Source: an uncultured Clostridia bacterium
Lineage (GTDB): Bacteria > Bacillota > Clostridia > Christensenellales > DTU072
Assembly: GCA_944350065.1 (NCBI GenBank)
Contig: CALVOD010000009.1
Location: 1 to 24,671 of the forward strand
Length of the DNA: 24,671 bases
Direction: 5' to 3'
Position numbers and translations under genes: made by a program. The notes beneath the pieces were generated by a model. The model had not been told where the DNA came from and made no database searches. It saw only the letters and a list, made by a program, of their open reading frames with translations. Positions 16,144 to 22,511 of the stretch are shown piece after piece. Position 1 is the stretch's first letter. Every line of letters begins with the position of its first letter.

Positions 16144-19100
16144 CTTCGGCGTCCTCCCCGTCGTCTTTACCGCCCGAAGGCTTTATGTCGCTCACGAAGT
16201 TCCTCGCCGCTTCGTTGAGCGGCGCGTCGGCGGGCTGCTCGCCCGAAACCTTCCGCGCCCAGTTGACGAGATCGGTGAGTTTGACTTTGCCGTCCCCGTC
16301 ATAGTCCGCCACCGCTCCGGTTTCCGAAGAAGCGATCATTTCCGCCACCGCGCCTACGTCCGAAGCGTCTATTTTACCGTCGCCGTTGAGGTCGCCCTTG
16401 AGGTATACCGTATAGACGAATACCTCCACGCCCTCGGAATTGACGAATACCACTTGATCGAAGCTGCGTATCGCGCGCGGCTCCGTCGCCGTCACTCCCG
16501 ACGCGCTGCGATAGCTGCGCGTGAGATAACTCACCCTCAATGAGAACAGCGCCTCTACGTCCGCGGAAGAAACCGCTTCTTCCGCGAATATCTCGCGCTT
16601 GTCCTTGTCCGCGATAATTCCCGCGGCGGAATTTACCGTGAGCGCGGAATCGGCGCCGTACACCGTTATATAGAACGTCGCCGTGACTTCGCCTTCGCCC
16701 AGGATAACCTTTTTACCGCTTCCCGCGCTCAAAGTGCTGTAAGTCACGTGCACGTTTTCCGCCACCGCATGGTCCGAATACGTGGACACCTGACCGCTGA
16801 CGTAAGTCACCGTCACCGACGCCCCTTTCCAGTTGATGACGTCGCCGTATCCGTAGGTAGTCACGGTGGGAGAAGAATTCAGCCTTATCGCTTTCAGCGC
16901 GTCCACCACTTTCACGGTAAAGAAGGCGTTATAGGTCACGCCGTTATAAACGTAGCTTATCGTCACCGTCTGCGTGCCGGCTTTATAGGGGTCGTAATCG
17001 CTCGTGTAGGCGCTCGCGGCAAGAGTCGTCGCGCTGCCCTTCGCGTAGTAGGCGCGCACCGTAAGCGACAACGCCTCTCCGTAAATATATTCCGATTTGC
17101 TTTCCGAAAGCACGGTAAGCGAAGTAACGTAATCGGGTATCGTACAATAGCCCTGCCACGCTACCGTTTCCGTACCGTAGCCGAGATAATACACGGTTAT
17201 ATACGTGCTCGAGCCCACCGCCGCCGAAGCAAGCTCGGGAGAATAGCGGAATTCCTCGGAGTTATACTCCGTACGAACGACTGCTCCGTACTTCGTCCTC
17301 ACTTCGTACGAGGACGTCGGATCGAAACTTTCTCCCAATTTATATTCGGAACGCGGCGGGGTAACGCAGGTTATGCTTGCGAATTCGTCCTTGACCGTCA
17401 GCGTGAATTGCGTCGATTTACCCGAATAAGTTACTTTTACCGTGCGCGCGCCGAGCGTATCGAGCTTGTTGCCCGAAATACCGTATTCGCCCGCGGCTAT
17501 TTCCACCCTTCCCGCGTACGCCATCAACGCGTAAACTTTAGGAATATAATATTCGGTGGGCGAATATACCGCTTCCGCGTCGGGAATGCTTTCGAGTTTA
17601 ACGCAATAATCGTATACCGTAAGCTCCGCGGTTATCACGTGCGAATAATAACGCGCGCTGTAAACGACCGTGCCCACGGCGTTGTCGTCGTAAAACGCTT
17701 CGTGCGGGGTCACGCCTTCCGCCACGCTTCCGTCGGCATACGCGACTCTCAAGGTAAGCGATATCGCTTCGCCGTAGCGATAGGATTCGGCATAGCCTTC
17801 TAAGGTCACTTCCGCTATAGGCTCGATGCCGCTTAAAGTCAATACCGTGCCGTAAAGCTCCTTTTCGCTCACGCTTACGCTGCCGTCGTCCTGTATCTGC
17901 TGCGAGCTGACGCGTATTTTGAGTTCGGCATACCTCTCGGTTACGTCGCCCGTGTCGAAAGCCTCGCCCGTATCGTATTCGGTAACGGAATAGCGTATGT
18001 CGCCGCTCGTAAGTATTTCGTAGGCGCCCGCATAAAATATCAGCGCTACGCTTAAACCGAGCTCGCCACCTCTTTCGAAATAATATACGCCCTCTTTTTC
18101 GCCTTCGGTTCCGTTTACCGACAATTCGAGCGTTACGTAAACCTCTACCTCCGCATGGCAGACGAGAGTGTCGCCCGTAAGGCTTTCGGTATAAGAAATT
18201 TCGAGAACGTGCGTTCCGACGCGCAACGAGTACAGCGAATACAACGCTTCGCCTTCCTCTGCTTCGGTATGCAGATCGCGCACGCCGCAATCTCCGAGCT
18301 CGACGGTCTTCGTCCTGCCACTCTTCATTTCGAGCGTCACGCTTTCGCGTAAGTCGAGCGCCTCTGCGAAAAAGTAATCCGTTTTAACGGGCTTATACGC
18401 AACCGCGACGGCGTAATCGCGCACCATCATTTCGAATTCCACTGAAACCTGCGTATTCCATACCGGATCGGTATGCGTGTAGGTCACCATCTGCATGCCC
18501 GTAAGTTCGCTGTCGTAACCGGTAAAATGGTCCTTCGAGAAAGCCACTCTCTGTTTCTTGCCGCTCGCGTATATTATTTCGTATTCTCCGCTCGAGGACG
18601 CCAGATCGCGCCCGTAAAGGTATTCGGACGTCGGCGGCGTGAGAACGTCTATCGCCACGATATAGTCGTACACCGTGACTTCGAATTCCGCGGTCTGTCC
18701 GAGATAGGTAACCTTTACCGTCTGCTTGACGCTCGAAATATTGTCAGACTTATATCCGCTGACGGCGCTAGAGTCTATCGCCACGGTCTCGTTCCGATCG
18801 CCTATCGTTACCGAAAGCGTATAGCGCGTCAAATCGAGCTCTTCGCCGAAACGGTACGGAGAAGGATCGAGCACGTTGACGGTAAGAATTATATCGCTCG
18901 TCGCCACTATGTATATCGTGCATTCGGCGGTGTAACTTCCTAACGAGGCTATCACCTTGGCGGAGCTTCCCGCGGCGCCCACCGCCGTAACGATGCCCTG
19001 CGCGTCGACGGTAATGACGGACTCGTCGCTCGAATTGTAGCCGATATCGCCTACATATTCGGCGCCTTCGGGAACCGTAACCGCGAATACCGTTATGCTT

Positions 19101-22100
19101 TGCCCTTCGGGCAGATGCCTTTCCGATTCGGGGAATTCGATACCTATAAGCGTTAAAGACTCTTTCACTTCTACGGTAAAGATTATCGGCGAAACGTCGG
19201 AGCCGTTGGCTCTTACCGTAACGGTAACGACGCCTTCCCTGAGCCCCGTAAGGGTTGCGGTGGCGTATTCGACGGGCGTTACCGCGAGCACCGTCGGGTC
19301 GCTTACCGTGTACAGCATACGAGCGTAAGTTGCGTTAAACGGTCTGAAGTCTACCCGAAGCGTGACGCTCTCTCTGAGCCCTATCGTAAACGAATTGCCG
19401 TTCGCCTCGCCCACCGTTACCGACGTCAGTTCGGAGATATCTGTATAAGACGAATAAATGAGGTTGGGAATATTCGTATTGGTGCCGTAATCCTGTTCGC
19501 CGGTGCCTTTGAATTCCACCACGCCGTCCGCTCTAAGAAACGCGCTGTGATAACTGCCGCCCGCAAGGTCTATTATGTCGTACAGTCCCGAAACGAAGCA
19601 CTGTCCGTAAGTATTGTCGCCGGCGGCTACCACCGTGCCGTCCGCATTGAGGCCGAGCAGATGATCGGTGCCCGCCGCCAATTTCACTACCTTCCAACCG
19701 CTCACCGCGGAATTGTCGAAATTACCTATAACGCTCACGCTTCCGTCCGAATAAAGCACGGCGGTAAATCCGTTGCCGCAGGCAATCCCTGCGGCGCCTT
19801 TTACGGAAGCGACGTCGCATTCGCCTTCGGAATTGCTTCCCGCGGCTACGAGCGTGCCGTCCGCGCGAAGGCCCACGACGTGCCTTTCGCTCGCCGCTAT
19901 CGCCACGATATCGCTCCAGCCGTCCACTTCGCACTGCCCGTTGTCGTTAAGCCCCGCGGCGAGCACCGTTCCGTCCACGCGCAAGCCGTAAGAAACGTAC
20001 CTTCCCGCCGCGACGTACTTGACGTCGCGCCAGCCCGAAACCGCCGTTTCGCCGTATACGTTGTCGCCGTAAGCCGTCACGGTAAGATCGGAATAAACCA
20101 CGAGAATATGCGAATATCCCGCCGCCGCGGCTATGGCTCCCGTATCGTCGCGGGCAGCCCATTGCCCGTCGGTGCGCGTTCCCGAAACCTGTACCTCGCC
20201 CGTCTTCTTAATGCCGACCGTGGTATGCGCGGAAGCGTATATGAGAGCGGACATTTCCGTCTTGGTGTTGAGTACGGTTTCCCATTCGACACCTTCTTCC
20301 GTCACGGCAAGCTCCCCTACCGTCGAGCTGTCGCCGTCCGCGTCCGTGACGGTCAATACCGCTTTTACCGGACGGGCGTCTCCCGCAAAACCGCCTCCCG
20401 AGAAAATTCCGCTTATATTGTTGCCTTTGTCGGAATACACGAATTTGCCGACGAACACGCGCTCCCCGTTACCGTACGCGGTCACGAAATCCGTGCGTTT
20501 CAACGTGTTTTCCGCAACCTTTTTACCCGCTTCGTCGAGCAATTCTATTTTCAAGGAAGCGAGGAAATCGGTATTTATCTCGCCGAAAGTAATTTGCGCC
20601 GCAACGCCTGCGTACTCGGTGTTATTCACTACCGTCGCCGCGTTCAATGCGATTTTACCGTCGAAATAGCCGTCGGCAACCGTTTCCGCTCCCGCTATGC
20701 GCACCGAAAATTCTATCCTTTCCGCACTTATCTCCGTAGCCGTAATGACTATGCCGCTGTTGGTGCCGTCGCTGAAAAAGATATTGCGAAAATCGTATTT
20801 AGTCGTACCGTTTTCGGTGCCGAGCGTTTTGAAGTGGACGTTGTTGGGGGAAAGGTAGGCAAGATCCGCGTCCTCTTTACTGCGCGAATACCTTACGCTC
20901 GCGTTCGTCTCCGTGCCCGTCATGTTTACCGCGGGACGGAATACGTAAACCTCGTCGGCGCGGGAGCCCGTTCCCTTATATACCGCGTTCTGGTTCCCTA
21001 AAGACGAAGAAAAGTCGTCCGGTTCCTTGATTCTGTAAATAATTAAGCCGCTGCCGGGCAGCGTCGAGTCGAAGCCCGAAGTCGTGGCGCGCCTGTATTC
21101 CACCATAAAGTATTCGTTACGCGAGGTGGGTATTCTGTAAGCGAGCACGTCTCCCGTACCCGCGTTTGTCACGGGCGCGAGGGAATAGACTCCGTTGGTC
21201 GTTATATCCTGTATCTGCGACGCGCCTATGCCGCCTATATACTTATCGCGGATATAGGTGAGCATATATTGCGGCGTGTCGTTGTCGAACTGCATTATAT
21301 CCCAGTTGCCTACCGGCACGAAATCGTAATTGTAATGATACAGATCGGGCGCTCCGAGAACGTGTCCCGTTTCGTGGCAAAGCACGCCCGTGGTGAGCGC
21401 GGTATCGAAATTGAAAGAATAATCCCCTACTTTAACGGTATTGTCGGCGTCGATGTAGGTGGACGTGGAGCGAATGGCTTCGAGATTCCAGCTGTGTGGC
21501 CACAACAGGCTTCCCCAGGTGGTGGAAGAAGATCCGCCCACTATTATCGAAAGGCTGTCCAAAAATCCGTCGTCGTTCACGTCGAGGTCGCGTCCGGAAA
21601 AATCGAAATAGTTTTTCGCGGCGTTCACGGCGTTGGCTATAAGTGTGCCTTCGATGCCCGCCCTTCTGGAATCGTTTTCGTCGAGGTTATAATACGAGCG
21701 TTCCTCGGACGCGGTGTAGACGAATATGTTACCGCCGGAGTAAGGAAAAACGGAATCGATTATCACCGTGTTGTTGCTCATGGCTTTGTAATAGCTTTTG
21801 AGGGAACCGGTGTCGGCGTTAAACATATTGTTAAGAGCGGCGCTCGGGGTATTGGACTCGTTTTTGAAGCGGATATAAATTACCAGATTGCTTACGAGCC
21901 CCGAATTAGCGGCGAGCGGAGGCTCTACGTAAATTTCTCCCGAAACCTCGCCGTAATCGGAACACAAATCTGCGTTAGCTTCGAAATCCACGTCGTTGAC
22001 GGTCATTTTCGCCACATTCGCGACGGCTTCGTCGTCGGCGGCGTAGCTTACGCCGCTCGCCGTAGGTCTGCCGTTAACGTTTATCGCGTACTCGAGCGTA

Positions 22101-22375
22101 GCCGCGTCGTTGTCGCGTATGAGTATGTAGCCGTCCTCGTCATGATTATAATGGAAATCTTCGTCTCCGCTTTCGTAAAAATAAACGGTTTCGCCCGAAG
22201 CGAGAGTCATTTCTCTGTCGAACGTATAGAAACCGTGATCGTAATTCGGCGGACTGCTCACGACGGCCGCAGGCGTCGTGAGCGCGAAAGAATATACGGC
22301 GCACGCCGTAACGATCGCCAACGCGACGACTATTAACAACGTAACGCTTAGAATTTTCCTGTTACTTACTTTCAT
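16133..22375 (-). CDS. Giant exported M6 metallopeptidase with RCC1 propeller, Ig-like array and dockerin
   Basis: A 2080-residue exported protease. Order: signal peptide/anchor (about 8-31; note V-T-A-C25, a possible lipobox); M6-family peptidase (about 160-450) with the zinc site HETGHVLGAPDLY (His334, Glu335, His338, Asp344) and a likely Met-turn NWDIM (357-361); beta-rich linker (about 530-695); about seven RCC1-like blades of roughly 38 residues (about 700-970) with the repeating ADGTVVAAGDN-type turn; two Big_2-like Ig domains (about 984-1158); about nine Big_3-like Ig domains (about 1159-1906), many ending Val-x-Asp-Tyr; a spacer; a type I dockerin (1994-2044); and an acidic tail. The role is presumably secreted proteolysis at the cell surface, with propeller and Ig parts for binding or reach. 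It has its own promoter; ATG 22375 follows a modest AAGGGTG site. It is the first gene of a five-gene run. Confidence 0.93.
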   Translation of the reverse strand: MKVSNRKILSVTLLIVVALAIVTACAVYSFALTTPAAVVSSPPNYDHGFYTFDREMTLASGETVYFYESGDEDFHYNHDEDGYILIRDNDAATLEYAINVNGRPTASGVSYAADDEAVANVAKMTVNDVDFEANADLCSDYGEVSGEIYVEPPLAANSGLVSNLVIYIRFKNESNTPSAALNNMFNADTGSLKSYYKAMSNNTVIIDSVFPYSGGNIFVYTASEERSYYNLDENDSRRAGIEGTLIANAVNAAKNYFDFSGRDLDVNDDGFLDSLSIIVGGSSSTTWGSLLWPHSWNLEAIRSTSTYIDADNTVKVGDYSFNFDTALTTGVLCHETGHVLGAPDLYHYNYDFVPVGNWDIMQFDNDTPQYMLTYIRDKYIGGIGASQIQDITTNGVYSLAPVTNAGTGDVLAYRIPTSRNEYFMVEYRRATTSGFDSTLPGSGLIIYRIKEPDDFSSSLGNQNAVYKGTGSRADEVYVFRPAVNMTGTETNASVRYSRSKEDADLAYLSPNNVHFKTLGTENGTTKYDFRNIFFSDGTNSGIVITATEISAERIEFSVRIAGAETVADGYFDGKIALNAATVVNNTEYAGVAAQITFGEINTDFLASLKIELLDEAGKKVAENTLKRTDFVTAYGNGERVFVGKFVYSDKGNNISGIFSGGGFAGDARPVKAVLTVTDADGDSSTVGELAVTEEGVEWETVLNTKTEMSALIYASAHTTVGIKKTGEVQVSGTRTDGQWAARDDTGAIAAAAGYSHILVVYSDLTVTAYGDNVYGETAVSGWRDVKYVAAGRYVSYGLRVDGTVLAAGLNDNGQCEVDGWSDIVAIAASERHVVGLRADGTLVAAGSNSEGECDVASVKGAAGIACGNGFTAVLYSDGSVSVIGNFDNSAVSGWKVVKLAAGTDHLLGLNADGTVVAAGDNTYGQCFVSGLYDIIDLAGGSYHSAFLRADGVVEFKGTGEQDYGTNTNIPNLIYSSYTDISELTSVTVGEANGNSFTIGLRESVTLRVDFRPFNATYARMLYTVSDPTVLAVTPVEYATATLTGLREGVVTVTVRANGSDVSPIIFTVEVKESLTLIGIEFPESERHLPEGQSITVFAVTVPEGAEYVGDIGYNSSDESVITVDAQGIVTAVGAAGSSAKVIASLGSYTAECTIYIVATSDIILTVNVLDPSPYRFGEELDLTRYTLSVTIGDRNETVAIDSSAVSGYKSDNISSVKQTVKVTYLGQTAEFEVTVYDYIVAIDVLTPPTSEYLYGRDLASSSGEYEIIYASGKKQRVAFSKDHFTGYDSELTGMQMVTYTHTDPVWNTQVSVEFEMMVRDYAVAVAYKPVKTDYFFAEALDLRESVTLEMKSGRTKTVELGDCGVRDLHTEAEEGEALYSLYSLRVGTHVLEISYTESLTGDTLVCHAEVEVYVTLELSVNGTEGEKEGVYYFERGGELGLSVALIFYAGAYEILTSGDIRYSVTEYDTGEAFDTGDVTERYAELKIRVSSQQIQDDGSVSVSEKELYGTVLTLSGIEPIAEVTLEGYAESYRYGEAISLTLRVAYADGSVAEGVTPHEAFYDDNAVGTVVYSARYYSHVITAELTVYDYCVKLESIPDAEAVYSPTEYYIPKVYALMAYAGRVEIAAGEYGISGNKLDTLGARTVKVTYSGKSTQFTLTVKDEFASITCVTPPRSEYKLGESFDPTSSYEVRTKYGAVVRTEYNSEEFRYSPELASAAVGSSTYITVYYLGYGTETVAWQGYCTIPDYVTSLTVLSESKSEYIYGEALSLTVRAYYAKGSATTLAASAYTSDYDPYKAGTQTVTISYVYNGVTYNAFFTVKVVDALKAIRLNSSPTVTTYGYGDVINWKGASVTVTYVSGQVSTYSDHAVAENVHVTYSTLSAGSGKKVILGEGEVTATFYITVYGADSALTVNSAAGIIADKDKREIFAEEAVSSADVEALFSLRVSYLTRSYRSASGVTATEPRAIRSFDQVVFVNSEGVEVFVYTVYLKGDLNGDGKIDASDVGAVAEMIASSETGAVADYDGDGKVKLTDLVNWARKVSGEQPADAPLNEAARNFVSDIKPSGGKDDGEDAEDEE
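16244..16399 (-). other. Type I dockerin coding region
   Basis: Two EF-hand-like calcium loops are complete: Asp1995, Asn1997, Asp1999, Gly2000, Asp2006, and Asp2024, Asp2026, Asp2028, Gly2029, Asp2035. Positions 10-11 of the loops, which set cohesin preference, are Ala-Ser in the first and Leu-Thr in the second. A tail of about 36 residues, strongly acidic at its end, follows, which is longer than most dockerin C-termini. Confidence 0.92.
16658..18901 (-). repeat. Array of about nine Ig-like (Big_3-type) protein repeats
   Basis: Residues about 1159-1906 of the protease fall into units of about 75-105 residues. Most open with a V-x-x-[IL] strand followed by a Tyr-x-x-Gly-[ED] turn. They close with a Thr-Val-x-[IV]-x-Tyr strand and Val-x-Asp-Tyr at the unit border. 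The units are diverged from each other at protein level, and I see no long identical DNA repeats, so the array is old and not a recent expansion. One unit of the same type sits in the downstream lipoprotein. Confidence 0.75.
19466..20287 (-). repeat. RCC1-like beta-propeller repeats
   Basis: Residues about 697-970 of the protease hold about seven units of roughly 38 residues with the pattern 'H-x-x-G-L-R-x-D-G-T-V-x-A-A-G-x-N-x-x-G-Q-C-x-V-x-G-W-x-D-I-V-x-I-A-A-G'. The number and length fit a single closed seven-bladed propeller of the RCC1/BLIP-II type. Units 2 to 6 are the clearest; the first and last are weaker, as expected when they close the ring. Confidence 0.85.
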
Positions 22376-22393
22376 AGTTTTTCACCCTTAAAT

Positions 22394-22422
22394 ATTATAT
22401 AATAAAGACTCTCACCCGTCAA
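22394..22422 (-). promoter_or_regulatory. Sigma-A type promoter of the protease-cohesin-hexosaminidase run
   Basis: On the minus strand TTGACG (22417-22422), 17 bases, TATAAT (22394-22399). The -10 is a perfect consensus and the -35 has one mismatch. Transcription should begin around 22387, giving a leader of only about 10-15 bases before ATG 22375. Confidence 0.85.
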
Positions 22423-22450
22423 TACGCTTACGCGTGTGTAAATTGTGAAG

Positions 22451-22493
22451 AAAAAGGAAAACCGTCCCCCATTATACGGGGGACGGCTTTTTT
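22451..22493. terminator. Strong, possibly bidirectional intrinsic terminator
   Basis: CCGTCCCCC (22462-22470), a 7-base loop, GGGGGACGG (22478-22486): a perfect 9-bp GC stem. It is flanked by an A-rich run at 22451-22461, which gives TTTTCCTTTTT on the minus strand, and by six T at 22488-22493. On the minus strand it ends the gene stopping at 22512. It insulates that gene from the promoter at 22394-22422. Confidence 0.9.
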
Positions 22494-22511
22494 CGGATTC
22501 CGATCGGGACG

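Noticed and set aside
14644..16218. Long plus-strand open frame (524 codons), with others at 19547-21001, 11596-12819, 7701-8708 and 21269-22336
   Set aside because: All lie antisense to well-supported genes, are rich in Arg, His and Val with no domain likeness, and have no ribosome sites. They probably stay open because the real genes rarely use TTA, CTA and TCA codons, which would read as stops on the other strand.
16658..18901. Recent tandem DNA duplication in the protease Ig-like array
   Set aside because: The units share protein pattern but not long identical DNA stretches.
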